64,000 bases of DNA from Candidatus Woesearchaeota archaeon. Lineage in GTDB: Archaea > Nanobdellota > Nanobdellia > Woesearchaeales > GW2011-AR9. A program made the position numbers and the translations under genes. The stretch spans positions 336,125-400,124 of the forward strand of contig JACPIK010000002.1 in assembly GCA_016188115.1 (NCBI GenBank), in the 5' to 3' direction. Of this stretch, positions 39,601 through 45,700 are shown one piece after another; the stretch's first letter is position 1; each line of letters opens with the position of its first letter. The notes below the pieces were generated by a model. That model was not told the DNA's origin, did not search any database, and saw only the letters and a list, made by a program, of their open reading frames with translations.

Positions 39601-41561
39601 TCAACAACTGGAACCATTGCAACAATTTGATTACTTCCCAGTGCATCTTTACCCGTCTGCATCGTCACACCGCGATACAGCCCAACAGCACGAGTAAGTG
39701 TTCCATCCATACGTGCTTGAGCAAGATCAGCAACAGACGCAACATCCTCAGTAAGAGAAAATGAACCATCTTCTTTTACTGTATAATGAAAAGACGTAGT
39801 GATCTCCTTACCAACACCAGTCGCAACTTTTTTACCAATGGTTATTGCCTCTTGCCCTTTGGCACAATCTTTACAATCTACTTGAATAAAATCAGGAAGA
39901 TGCTGATTTGGCGGCGCATCTTCACTACCTTGACTCTGACGTGAAAGAGATAGAGTAGCTCCCTCTTGGAGTAGATCCATACCACCCCGTACCACTATTT
40001 CTCCCGTAAGATCCTGTTTAACCGAACCGTATTGACCTTCACTAAATTGCGATTGTCCTCGAACAAAAACTTGCTGTTCAACAGGGTTAACCAGTAAATC
40101 AAATTCAGCATCAGCAACACCTACTTGTGAGCTTTTTCCTGCAAAAAAAGGTTTACTAGATTCCAAAGTAGGAGTACGACCAACAAACGAACCTGCGCCA
40201 GAATAAAATCCCACTTTAACTGGACCTTTTGCGGTGACTACCACACCAGGATTATCAGTTTGTTTGATGAATACTTCAGCATTTCCCCCTAAATTATTTA
40301 CAGGAGGTACTATTTTTTGCGCCTGTTCACGCATGCGTTCCCGTACACCCTCACCAGATTGACCTTGCTGTGGTTCTTGAGGTTTGAATTTTGATCGATC
40401 AGAATAAGCATCAAGATGTATTGTCACTTTAGTTGGTGGTCGTCCCAAAATTGTTTGTCCGCTTGACACAACTCCAACATTATTTCCCTCACTATCTACT
40501 GCACCGCGATAAATCACCACAGAACGAGATCCATGAGATGATTTTGGCTCAGTGAGACTTGCATCCAAATCCCAAGTTTCAACAATTTTTTTTGTAGAAT
40601 CATATCGTGCAGCACCATCCACAAACAAATCGGGTGTTGCTAATTCTCCATTCGTGATCGAAAATGAACCATCTTTATTGATAACTAAAGAACCTTTACG
40701 ATTCTCAAAATCATAGCTTCCAGCTGTCGTAGTAATAAGCCCAGATGCATCTCCTTCAACATGTACAGAACCATCCGTACCTATTTTAACATCAACTTGT
40801 AATGTTCCTTCTGGTTTGATAGTAATAGGAGTTGTAACTAACACCCCCGATGAACCCACAGCTCTAGTCACAGTTCCAATGCTAAACTCTCCTTTCTGGG
40901 AATTATATTGTAAAGAAGAACCACTTTTCCCTTCATCCTGCACACAACTCTTTGTTATCGTCTCAATACAAAATCCGCCAGGCTGCGTCGTAATAGATTT
41001 AACAGTTTTATCTCCGCTAAATTGAGCAAGCGTAATCATCAACCCATCATGAGTCAATGTTCCACCAACAGAATCATATTGCAATGCACCCACCGCATTA
41101 AATACATACTCTGCATCCCATTTCCCTTTGAAATATTTCTGCGCAGTTGCTGTATCAGCATTAATCCGAGATGCATCAGCCCCATAATACTTATCCCCAA
41201 TAGAAACAGCATCGCTATTAGATGTAAAATCGGCTTTCGAAAGATAATTTTGCGCAATGGTAGAATCCTTATCATCAAATGACGTTTTTCCAGAAAGATA
41301 ATTTTGCGCATTGTCAGCAAAAGCAGGATTAGTAGGATTACTAAAAAGCCACTGCTGTTGATCTGCAGGACTCATGTCAGAAAAATCTTGACCAGATGAT
41401 ACAACACCATCACCAAGCTGCCCACTAGAACCAGAATCGCCACCAACTTCACAGGGTTCATCACTCCCATCTGGGCAAGGACCTGCTGATACAGCAAGAG
41501 CTAACAATACTAAGAACACCAATACTAGTACAACCATCGCATCTGTTTTCCGATTTTTCAC
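18618..41561 (-). CDS. Giant secreted multidomain surface protein (7,647 aa)
   Basis: One uninterrupted 22.9-kb frame with a GTG start. Approximate layout: Sec signal peptide 1-26 (LALAVSA|G); short 'QNYLSG/KYFKG' helices 45-130; beta-rich region 130-620; coiled coil 870-1160; Gly/Ala/Lys-rich hydrophobic stretch 1504-1587; coiled coil 1612-1760; many small alpha/beta repeats from about 1860 to 4290, densest at 3130-3710; Sm-like beta-barrel motifs at 3776-3812 and 4665-4700; Pro-rich linkers; four aromatic helical modules; an acetyltransferase-like stretch near 6900-7060; and an alpha/beta-hydrolase domain at 7375-7647 with HGLG and CHSAGG (Ser7545). Cysteines occur only in close groups. Its start overlaps the stop of the pilin-like gene (TAGTG). 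Probably a cell-surface or secreted attachment, predation or toxin-delivery protein (inference); no whole-length family recognised. Confidence 0.9.
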   Translation of the reverse strand: MKNRKTDAMVVLVLVFLVLLALAVSAGPCPDGSDEPCEVGGDSGSSGQLGDGVVSSGQDFSDMSPADQQQWLFSNPTNPAFADNAQNYLSGKTSFDDKDSTIAQNYLSKADFTSNSDAVSIGDKYYGADASRINADTATAQKYFKGKWDAEYVFNAVGALQYDSVGGTLTHDGLMITLAQFSGDKTVKSITTQPGGFCIETITKSCVQDEGKSGSSLQYNSQKGEFSIGTVTRAVGSSGVLVTTPITIKPEGTLQVDVKIGTDGSVHVEGDASGLITTTAGSYDFENRKGSLVINKDGSFSITNGELATPDLFVDGAARYDSTKKIVETWDLDASLTEPKSSHGSRSVVIYRGAVDSEGNNVGVVSSGQTILGRPPTKVTIHLDAYSDRSKFKPQEPQQGQSGEGVRERMREQAQKIVPPVNNLGGNAEVFIKQTDNPGVVVTAKGPVKVGFYSGAGSFVGRTPTLESSKPFFAGKSSQVGVADAEFDLLVNPVEQQVFVRGQSQFSEGQYGSVKQDLTGEIVVRGGMDLLQEGATLSLSRQSQGSEDAPPNQHLPDFIQVDCKDCAKGQEAITIGKKVATGVGKEITTSFHYTVKEDGSFSLTEDVASVADLAQARMDGTLTRAVGLYRGVTMQTGKDALGSNQIVAMVPVVDQAAVAVFSEVHRADATVEKSQTSYALAEKLGGKVIATTPENQAEAQKFLDLLAENKISELSGVNIKDDPALRKYLLEKTGIDVTEVGNQDYIDRLLAKEDRFKKFQDKAEKQVVSIERKYPGVDLAEDGSCVNQACFDLLGKGGRFVYDQISAEINYRKAANEMLTAGIGLECQGSSAVAGKAAALFGLATGVSCNDATAGIVPTVIKDNNKRLKPLVAAQRQIEARAAQQRAIAAEKKRVEQQQLQEQQLAQDPIGQLEENADSRGLIEADLVNEGTPESAARALREFAVEDQAKADALAEEKAVLQQRLTQVRAAPDRSRRGSSRNLDIDPGEIKDIQIESLEKKLAVLQQQESALVANIKADKAQIRSIVQTAVEGEDYIRAADIAHLAGMNYLEREILQNNVMPLDPLRASALLTESYVYREAEIGSVDLSDQAQRYQDVLSDPTTQAEMAQYDELRTLYDEQKKLYDEDQQIIQTYQDDPENDEKRDAYEDYLDRAQSGRAVVELPPAPIFPTMPESIAQGKNDKDTRIELVRRAGAIAARFSGQQNQKDLELMVLDGIIGISGQDVTKVAEHRKNVERMRVDKEGWSWEYGGGKGLLNYADMFGSYWGSKVAQAGLIASDVAGVTSGDSASFKTDLFSYDTELTAQVDAENADAFDSLQSRFGAINGRHAILKSMRDKVARGEATLKDVIEKVERYDADFKPEKTHSPSSQGDLVAASGSCSSSALVGAAIGDVPCPSPTKIRGQQRESLALDYGWDELKATMLGEQASPEIKGKARWAEIRDEANGNGGKMVTVEDKITDFNWEFRGAEVGKYGRTAQNNLEQTIGVVSVGFLEKYGDIAIQSASLDNFVPIGTIAKGGQLLFEAAKGTNAGIKIASTAGKVASAARLGLDSLEATAIGNRIVAGTGAVVRGTGSVVSTTFRVGKAIVQPITKPFSIVNNAFNTRFGDTATIIKNAQTAAKAELDVAQAALSQARSSSAHAADFAEIEADLARAEQAYTKTLRQSNVAAVERAQDNLQAARASGDAQKVEKAQAHLDRVEKVYKTHNDQLTALAQQRQRLLQQQAVLDAKVGNVETLLPQIRATEQKLRDLGEVFSAMSENAGLLLKEHLITGERSAAEARSINAKALVAQAKANPTSAEALAAARSFTKANEEYKLSGLFTSGGRLERLVGGGVARTGTDSTAADTIARVEETIAEAVEAEEYNDLVSDIQELERLGGQVHTIQSEGKDIVRFRFSQIKSEQQEQALALASRITDNLKTNSPLNVHRVDDFGNVLIDMGGSVPVDGLVSRVDDLALGHALETLTEFDRTGATSLEQAQGVMDDLARQHEGIASDSVAVASQAAERQVLEAVARNDPVRLGAQTDLVDSLPTPSEVVDAVTAVGEVPDTAQLAVAQAALDAGEPDVAAAIIREELKPVASSDEGLHAVIESVARGDVGEFVENTPLVLARKDHVAILERRVNPDGSRSLIVTRITNPEVSSAQLHEQVQGLIPDLPTSSRERIARLQEGICGPGGARVGAAVGDVADAGTDSVGCGCSAIEVLLESVSSVQAGGIAGSIDNGRNLGAHVAARLRVAQPGNVETVSVSALRDSVVLPPSTDSFTSELAQSVAHAAGVPSATSNVLLPPRDLDTVVDQSLVGGGVPKARRSFDEIVAQNAQREGVDDVGSINGGSVESDIVSPTLNQADQVDGAIVDEVITQEMPQLDFPTTVTTDGASADFVYKGSLDRNVVLEAARHDVDPAPLAGFEGRVAHFVLDENGNLMPLTRLDSFEGKRVISGVLDNEGRVIATAPGKIIDGKLARSVPIENEVHASNEWLVFNGEIAEYNAGIRATTGKAPASLDQILTSLDNGQAQIVQFVPTVNIDDWRRLTFPQDSVAREAVQGMAKAESLEEFAKSYDTFVAKLEEYDDAIANAVSTINSLRNVDSTDNTLRILANEARITQAKLRKTELINDLFESGMQEKYARGVINEQTAEHLDELRIAATKQTLEDIIFRDASIRGTIAQTPEFKYFAATRRGVDSSLSDNALLAEYMKQNIQFERIGTPNFASDADMNIIMPDSLQAKVFPELKSRLETTLRTQEVEIELLPMSAERVSSQAEDVARASNRVDANSLLNDEFILGVPSWVVQSMLKRGDIPLFEAGALQLEQLIKLNKYKDAGNVRKLAKHATRSTQATLLSHPTYNKMLNSAVGTLSTDAIDNYEHVKLVALRAFRDGFLSETQYLNFVKAHDIYKGSKSVEEVFGSADTAMIDAWRSQVVDDAMNSYKSLSTTQGAMYQEYGHLSLGKLENLVEETRETRALLRNNPADEDQIIRRFGERKAAVEKQFITEELRSIEGMNDDTLGQILSTYDHESLLSVSPEGLVGIEGVTPELAQAIISKSKEMNAKYVKFNHEIARARYEEVTGEALDDLVVSVGRGQRDTQEIAVVNAKVDSPEEILSQDDILNVDDVDAEIEISDADVVLDVDKDSFDNAQASLEDAIHTLTQDVNVKTWMTPGAVYVEVPIDSNIDDLEILLSNVKESAFATDRNPIIVRKTPSRVDRFGDTRRVRLSEVSSPAALQQVEVENLELASVIQSASVGSSHIDVLERAGVQVLIDSSGKRIYVVEGIPTPETRMLIDRHQRYLDSQGEGTGFEIIDSTVDAGDYDIGVDFAMDEPLKRQIQQHLAQQQLEDDLDTLAQFGVPSEINSGSIVVVSPKDPTSQITRIIERVHMNGQLVDKKIISVPAQYPLREFSAKTLSEVSHELDRVGIVLEIDPQTGRRVYRLADDNPDLRDLVKEHNTALEKLGDTSEFEIVGDSSERLFNHDIIALRERGVIVRVQDKNVFVDLSEIASADQTDDLDWLVTRLNANSRSIGKEVLVSKRTPSNRLVTPETSQPVTTGTVKARPSSIKAESASPVSSPSLEADSLERMVVQRAAVLDGLGVNVVDYNTVNGVYIFPNVAVEMRSKAIETAIKEYESALEAVGRKLDYEFQFVDSEEVLNSDIVNLERQGFSISEEGSRIKIGLPSRELTKAEERVLLRIDVNARDVGKERILVVRTDISDTADLDRVDRLADNELDIDVSEFESLGDTVAGRSESRIEAGSVVDSVPAASVQGAQDQLKANRGKVYTIDSLPSTFPVGKKVQIRMKDGKVIEGSISGSDKENIIVNLADPNTGSKGADAATLSVPVERSDIDLLVLDTPAVSYTDQKEMEKLLTKFSGLKDKVQISYTVDKDGKKVVNIGFKPSQSWDAAERAAYNADFEGLGRLQSLFEKQGFAIADKDELLDVVTNPLTSKNFIKELGLAEESVAEQRSLMVRLRDQAKAAGKDKLAARYEQDITVLDAYNKGWNRFKQRFGLGQQRPVSQVYGESFSLQPLRNAIQNAEGVFAARGTRVTIYEDIPDILNTDSRNVKVFISPSSQAKTVQQQKALEDLEKAFTDQGVSFSLIENGEFDSSSRFVNSKNVDTILGLPEEIEIVPVPESDAVAVVSPKIDGSEVSEVEVDEVVSSALDVQAPEMAPCIVGGVDSALAGDAFATSPVAPVPCVKMLSVAEATRVTSALERVAQSRRSTMSKASQAEFVVSRDGRTLFIVSADPHATRLAIPREVEDALKRHLNVEFVTPRDAVAKYNQFISTSERTIGSFEEIPKVQPSTLLDDLEIPRQGEALHAVPTPTEISLPDESAEVVGQVQAQGGEIVEGRGVVKDSAGKSIPAATQQQGIMRIGGNRIGVETGTPVFSPADIVAARRETNKIVMDQLIADAQSQGIMEQYLVVNSEGQVIEMSRVVPKNKQYVRVTVEPQSEIINVHEGVGFADNQIQPSQLGSITHEAYVRSYVAPPVQVEGVVDASSIGKANAQRLAQYYDVSAPERFRITNPTRSSIADRESFYLRVNENGLYDPSGRYQVAVHELADGRYMYDSEEVLDTTKLLGSPYVSVENVPLGVRDGLDETLNEYARLRALQREREKIPITGIREIPEELAPSRPVLATDEFTQPPCELPVVPTGTGMAGGGPCLKRVARADGTVPEAGTRIKLQSKSGNVYDGRYIGQDETKVALYLADDGTGSPGIVYLSKDRLEEHVWVSEDVDPSFLGGSSGVSSSLIESNFQVINTQYKKVMQTESIGGNAGGNSAGTAMYVTPRGEIAGFHTGQKNPLDPILKGNYELILRNDGLTGVVTEIVGLEKLPFSLREGVARAVDRFNTDVAMPELRELLPDLKRIYPNYATPTPYKYRGEFSLVPPVRPAVVEQIPASVSPVREAIRTPVPAPAVAPITPVPRREFSYTEVDLHLPVDSADRREFFNQIAVVAQRMGQPEIAAKYQVLAQQQARGQSWWRIGPLKRDPVPDILKAESEIEDGILKGVLDTKSGWKYHASGNEVSLMNIKAQRGISVRVNEGNAFFLKDEVKEVARSHPFASDDELVEVLRDHFKGRCIINNIGGKAVAAVAGMGTATDCIEPEITVTLFDEALGMPRIVSRVSDLKVGESGFIDVDGLSETTRDFMREHGFTGEIERLGSSRTTPAPKTLGKELASSAPESAANELGLDSAVLMRRDRSILVEGDSFEDVDQWVVKAEAGKIDAISADDVLSQSAASDLIRRHRGERQLMEELDPLGRYTFLAEEEYLAAPGNVNLVASRVIAGYTSVGKEVDFSALDEVMRSLPPEEAARLQESLDFHAALTVWSRFADREWGLQHLGETARVAPVDAGYAFSGSQLGWKYSPPNRVKRALDEKLRIFGGNDQIYVPLQKADFVTVDGAFDAVKFEKRFGTHLNQIKTLANEKPEVLKRLLMKNNVYNEEEASVLVLDLQRNSKNLRSDLRLLIENNGKAVVDENGVLYPIEQARKELFKMDKAPVSTPPRAMSASASRPTLASVEPVVTPPMPAPKYSLLVEGDKVSLNGKAIKVEGGIVPRRVVDVKPMSDSVRKMIPKNAHQLNLPEGAVRILDTPELLFTGKYWELPEQTKLLRVDHPVLSHLDLRRVRIYEVVTPDGSTSIVFGKVQFGNDLAKILPAAHEDQIFTNSFARDTAASVLLEEAGVLTPHKTIRHISMEGEPDLHIVFSEPLRDFTNIPKKTGLGQQRAALLDVIKERKEMLKEIYVKENKLTLDEFNQIDAALAGVPLNKNNIKNAIVDIQLEDLGGFTLGDQEFSALAQDLVSYHQIVRKQGWDAADEATDVIARAMLADAQLGLARDDAGFIRLASVDAGELGFLHVKQDGSDALYPTHLDVTPDGQFVTSRGKSVQGSNIIYSFSEGKAVRTPSRLSVALESEEKVGQLLAKMEKAGVDRETAAAFLYSAGAQEKVLFNNGFGTDQIRVIKTKVGDAPAREAAIRSFQLRQSGTKGISSGNFVPYEEMQARYAARRIAVQARVNRNVDVLPLDEAVRVIFPTARPADLVLNKVQRELTTQIGKLDVYQLHPGVAKRLQTAKVFDSSGLVKAEFSDKTPLEIISHQQGFVRRDTAGRCAIAAGAISGLAGCVGDAFDVTVDDLSAFRNNLDDLGQGGVFTFADNIGGSVIVAGSVDDLARNAVELDTTLARLNDVGFEPALTRYVASADQVPSTARTLTDELDIRWMLGEQDVGDDFASVASAANVVNKEVPPPAVLPSLPSAPKEVKATTSPLTPSAQLSPQKTVGVVPFTAPRGVAVNKLHDAPAEFVQGLRESGYISRRANEATGEMQDVIIVRTQSSANSVSKDIDSYGFNVVFGSKAVVVQRVDEAGATHWDLLKPVVKESEDDLNGWDGAKNQLLVDTLRKHMGEPVLASQLIELGGEKLIRSPFDPSISFGKTVSGEPFDIYEKAQNVPLDELISRRLSSSDIPVSSQEISRIKKDFVREGIDNLVMRRTDQELMLTLEGKMVHPPDSEVALHVGRSERTGLLVDKEPDFIHWYLMHVAGYREGHVVPNDVLSIRTTPVDFMVAGEYSRRRMEMAVRPRLEQWADMLYTPESRTALIEDMVHVEGTTRVQAEFILDKMARGSREEFIRQHLDEYDMILQKGNGNVLTLSTGEVVTFDQLVEREIAKGNLRRTDLGTIEFAKCSANVAGKAAGAAACPLPVGYDKYVQRLEAQIRVGLDEVDEVLDSSAGAGIASSGGSLDNGLDQVTNEQAYTVAVEAAGGDELKAVENLLGEARVAGNDDLAVRLERHLEQVRAYRAQEQRSGFDRAWDGLLRRSRVEKPGVPDLGNSNLNNKLNSDLDVSVLNKQSGQEGTVDVLNNMPNAPLLEDVDVFDGASLLPCPIGVRSLTGGAVDLPCDGGVSDASGVNPILFDVGSSEQVIDEWRSILSSPTSVEQLKSLGKVQREVLIGNTQVITFKNKAGNTVEATQSLTLKTGNIFALEINVGGETIAYQDFIITHLDDADVNSPTTLFILEAGVNPDYERLGLNRRLYDDALKASPHVSYIKAELARTNKEVYLDYLKRNPTASPADALMQTPAAKIRRGSGYVLDMQHSTLPKYNFKTKALDGEIIIVYKRETGTLGSELSVPSSARGQIPCVGGAIAGLAGDLPCDVDLGDTGAGLLDDAVGAGKDMVKGSNTPTPVVVHGREITPEEVMPTLPWNEGMDGSPIVEDSHWFDTKKDWSMIRDFAKDNGLIALERQADEALGMFGRYEEYARLGFLRRLITKTPSLPPQIDTTGVGLDIFQGAEDWHFRGVDDAVEPPVVSELNDLEGSVLDSAIPCDVPSVAGSQAIAGQAGNPCASAAGSVVRRTGLLKGAVKIGKVESKVEEKENEQSLSDRESERKIVLAQEVISVPAEGSTDNSVVLDPVLMQTPRAQIMDEQLLAYPGVSSVALVSANGGREVGYYVPDDVDISKPVTVVYFFHGLGEEKIKDTNSLKLSAKALFDSKSNAVLVFPTSAGRRGLDRDGNLLSYDAYWMSPSVTKQEENMDSLHTASLMALKGLMGSDITVGNVIIACHSAGGQACRNIAQSGGIQAVPTITYYEADSCYGSWCSEAAKAIRPSDKLKVEYQRSGSTRTKDGALAVDEDPRISVDSRNLIHIDFVNEGLRSVIDEDGAVASN

Positions 41562-42583
41562 TATTCTATCACATGAAATGTTATTGTCACGCTGTCTTCC
41601 AACCCTTGACTATCTCGTACCGCAATAGTACTTGATATATCTCCAAGTCCGCTCCCGCTAAATCGAACTACCCCTTCGTTATCTACAGTAACCAGAGGAT
41701 TACTCGAACTAAATTCCATAACATTCTCCTCTCGATCCTCAACCGTAAGACTATACACTACCTTGCTTCCGGCTCGAACGACAATATCCGCAACAGGAGA
41801 CAAAACAGGTGCCGTATTAATTGGAGGCATATCCACTGCAAACATCAATGTAAATGGTGCACCATCAATAACAGATTTATCATCAACAATCGAATACACA
41901 AATGTCGTGCCATCATAAGGTAATGTTGATATAAAAAAATCAGAACTCGATGCACTATAAATCTGCGCAGCATTCTTTTCCACCTGTGCAATCAATCTTT
42001 CCATTTCATCCATAACCCTGCTTACACGTAAAGGAAGTCGAACCTCGAAAGTATCTAAATCCAGTTGTTCTTCACCTAATTCCACTCGTAGTTCATAATC
42101 TAATGTCACCAAAACAACATCAGCTTGGAGAGAAGTGCTTACCTGTAATTCACTTTGCGGCTCAACATGTATCTTCTGCTTTTCAAATACTGCAAAATCA
42201 TTCAAACATAAAGGCAATTCTTCTTCAACATATCGATTAAGCTGCTCTTCAAAAAGATCAAGAGTGATATAGCGTTCGCCACCCAAATATCCATAATTAA
42301 CAAACTCTTTCTCCGTTGTTAAAAGATGGTTCAATCCTTCTGAATAAATCACCCCACCTTGCACGCCAGCAAGATACACACCAGGTGTTGCTACATCTCG
42401 CAGACATTTCTCAATAAAAGGCACGATTGGCGAGGCAACTTTAGATGAAAGCGCAATTTCGCCATCGCCTGCCCCCACTTCTTGTTTAACGGAGGAAGAT
42501 GTAAGGAAATAAACCGTAGCTATAAGTACTAATAGGACTATACCTACAATTATAAAAATCGTAACTTGTCCTCTTTTTAACAT
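41561..42583 (-). CDS. Pilin-like protein with C-terminal Ig-like domain (340 aa)
   Basis: The N-terminus KRGQVTIFIIVGIVLLVLIATVYF is a class III-type signal/anchor. The common domain follows: a Cys in IEKCLRDVATPGVYLAG, then VQGGVIY, then NRYVEEELPLCLNDFAVFEKQKI with the second Cys. Residues about 250-340 form a cadherin/Ig-like domain (NTAPVLSPVADIVVRAGSK, then VEDREEN and VRDSQGLEDSVTITF). The stop codon TAG shares its G with the GTG start of the giant gene, so the two are almost certainly translated together. A role in anchoring or exporting the giant protein is inference. Confidence 0.8.
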   Translation of the reverse strand: MLKRGQVTIFIIVGIVLLVLIATVYFLTSSSVKQEVGAGDGEIALSSKVASPIVPFIEKCLRDVATPGVYLAGVQGGVIYSEGLNHLLTTEKEFVNYGYLGGERYITLDLFEEQLNRYVEEELPLCLNDFAVFEKQKIHVEPQSELQVSTSLQADVVLVTLDYELRVELGEEQLDLDTFEVRLPLRVSRVMDEMERLIAQVEKNAAQIYSASSSDFFISTLPYDGTTFVYSIVDDKSVIDGAPFTLMFAVDMPPINTAPVLSPVADIVVRAGSKVVYSLTVEDREENVMEFSSSNPLVTVDNEGVVRFSGSGLGDISSTIAVRDSQGLEDSVTITFHVIE

Positions 42584-42604
42584 CAGTAGAGATGACTGAT
42601 TTGG

Positions 42605-42618
42605 GATATATAAACATT
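42605..42618 (-). promoter_or_regulatory. TATA element of the giant-protein operon
   Basis: Read on the minus strand this is AATGTTTATATATC, ending 21 nt before the ATG of the 340-aa pilin-like gene. It is identical over 14 bp to the element of the divergent beta-helix gene. Confidence 0.75.
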
Positions 42619-42666
42619 GTCTTTTTGACGTCTGTAAATAAGAAAAAGAACACCGGCCTAAAACAG

Positions 42667-42680
42667 AATGTTTATATATC
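42667..42680 (+). promoter_or_regulatory. TATA element of the beta-helix surface gene
   Basis: AATGTTTATATATC ends 24 nt before the ATG at 42705 and is an exact inverted copy of the element at 42605-42618. The pair suggests matched transcription of the two divergent surface genes. Confidence 0.75.
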
Positions 42681-42704
42681 TTAGAAAACTCAAATTACTC
42701 TTCC

Positions 42705-45700
42705 ATGAAGAGGAAAAGAGGTTTAGATGCAATTTATGTAGTTTTAGCTGTAATTGCCCTGTTTACAATTACTTTTTTTCTTACTCAGAATGACACATTA
42801 ACCGGAGCAGCGATTGTTGCTCCGGAATTTGGTATTAATCCTACTCTCGAACCCCAAATACCAACCCCCCCACCGCAACAGATACGAGCTGAACCTCAAA
42901 GCGAGAATTCTCTACGGGTCCAAGCAAACTGCGCCAGTTGGCCATGTAGTTGTGGAGATGACATCACTTCTTCAATAAACATGACGAGTGATTTGTTATG
43001 CGCAAGCTCAGGTAATGTCACTGCCCTTACACTTTGGAAAAATCATACAACATTTGATTGTAAAGGTAGAACTATCACATTTGACAACCCTACAACAGTA
43101 ACCACTTATTATGGAATTGTTATTACCAATAATGCTACCAATATCACTGTCCAGAATTGTAATTTCCTCGGAAACGATTCGTATGGTGGAAGTGGATCTA
43201 GTACAAGTTTTAATATTGACATCCCATCAACAGGCGTAACCAACATTACTTTTTTGAATATTACTTCTAAAAATGCAAGTTATGGGATTGCACTTAACGG
43301 TGCACAAAATATCACCATTGTTAATTCCACATTTAATTATAATGACGCATATAATGTGTATAGTATAAATGATGCTGGAAACCATAGTATACTTAACTCT
43401 CGCTTAACAAATTCAGGATATGGAATATATCTCAGAGGGTTATTCGGTGGAACTGCGCCAAATAGTGGATCAGTTACCATTCAAAACAATGTTATTGGTA
43501 ATAATAGTTATGGACTTGCTCTTTATGACGTTGCAAAACTAAATATAACCAACAACCAAATCACACAAAGTCTTAATGAAGCAATTAAGTTTGAATATTA
43601 TCAACAGGGCTACATAACAGAAAACGTAATTGATTCAAATTACATAGAGAATAATACTATTGGAGTTAAAATATATGCCTCTTATGGTAACTTCATTCGA
43701 AATAACACCATTAACCGCAATACTCAATATGGATTATATTTACGCCCATGTCAAACTTGTGTTGCAAATGGTTTAATGTGGAATAATACCTTTACCAATA
43801 ATAATCTCAGCAATAACACAGCACCATTTCATATTGATTTTGTTAGTACCCGCGTTCATGAGTATCAACAAGAGATCGATAATTCAAACACGGTTGATGG
43901 AAAAAACCTCCTCTACCTTTTCAACAAAAATCACACCGTTATTAATCAATCTAACAACACCGCATTTATCTACGCAGTGTATCTGCAAAATTTAACTATC
44001 GCCAACGTAAGTATCAACTCGAGTTACAGCAAACTAAAATATGGAATTTATACCGATCATATCTTTAACAGCCATTTCTCAAACATTTCGGTTATGAACG
44101 CAGAAGTAGGAATTAAATTGAGCCACACCAACTCCACTCAAATCCATTTTGCCAACATTAGCAACACCACGATAGGAGCAGAAATATATTACGGATATTA
44201 TAATAATTTTACAAATAGCACGTTATACAATAATAGTTATGGTCTGCTCTTAAATCAAACAGTAGGAAACAACATTAGCAGAAATATTTTTATCAATAAT
44301 TCTATTGGAAGTTTCTATGTAATAGCCGCATCATCAGATGAGTATAACCACACTTTTGAAACAAACAATATTGCTAATAATCGCAATATCTATTATTATT
44401 ATCAACAAAACAACATTGTTCTAAGCGCAAGTTCAAATCCGGGAGTAATTTACATCATAAATAGTACAAATGCCCAAATTACTAATCTTGTAAGTAACGG
44501 CGAATATTATAACGCTTTTATCTTAAATTCAAGCAATATTTATCTTCGAAACTTCACCATTACTGACCCATTTATAGGGATTTTAGCAGCAAATGTAACT
44601 AATCTTACCATCCACGATGGGATTGTTAACTTTAATCAATCATTGAGTAACACATTTATGAATGATTATGACCCCTGGGGCATTAGTGTTAGCAATAGTT
44701 CAGGAACTAATCTTACATCAATACGCGTTTCAAGAGCAGAAAATGCTATCAAATTAGAGCTAAGCGCAAATTCTATACTAGAAAATATTAGTATTAATTA
44801 TTCACAAATTTACCTCTCTTCACAAGCGATTTTAATTCGGGCTAACAACATAACTCTTCGTAATATCAGTATCCAAAATACAACATATGGGATCTATGTT
44901 GATGGTAGTGAATACAGAGACATATTTATCAATGCTTCAACATTTCAAAATACCATTGGAGTAAACTTACAAAACGGCCCACAAAATGTGGTCGTAGGAA
45001 ATAGTACATTTAACAGCTCAGAAACATGCCTATCTGGATCAGCAAGTATCTCTTATAACACCTTTCAAAATTGCAGTACGGGGTATAGTGGAAGTGGTAA
45101 TGTTACCAATAATACCTTTTTGTTTAATGGCATCGCGTTAAACGGCGCCCCAACAACAGCAAGAGATAATAATTTTACCTCTAATCAACAAGCAGTTGTT
45201 CTCTCATCAACAAACAGTTATTTTACTTCAAACTTTTATTATAACAATACGAAGTCCATTTCAATTCAAGCAAACCAAGCTCGATCTCACCATCTTTTTG
45301 AATTCGAACGCATTTATAATTCAGCATCAGCTCTTTATGACCAAGGAGTTGCATCAATCGGAAATATTTTCTTTGTGCAAGCAAACAAAAATAACACGTT
45401 TAGAAATGTGCTAATCGTAAACAGCACGCTAGACCTAAACATGTCCAATGGTGTCAATGGAGAATGGTGGAATTTGATCAACAGCAGTATCAACAACACC
45501 AAACTCGACACCGGAGCGCTGCATCGCAATTATGTAGTGTGGTATATTGATGTTAATGTCACAGACCAAAATGCGAATCCCCTTCAAGATGTAAATGTAA
45601 GCATCTTCTTAAGCAACGGAACACTCGACTCCAACAACCAAACTAATACTGCTGGTCTCTCACGACTAAGCTACACCGAATACTATCACCAAAATGACAT

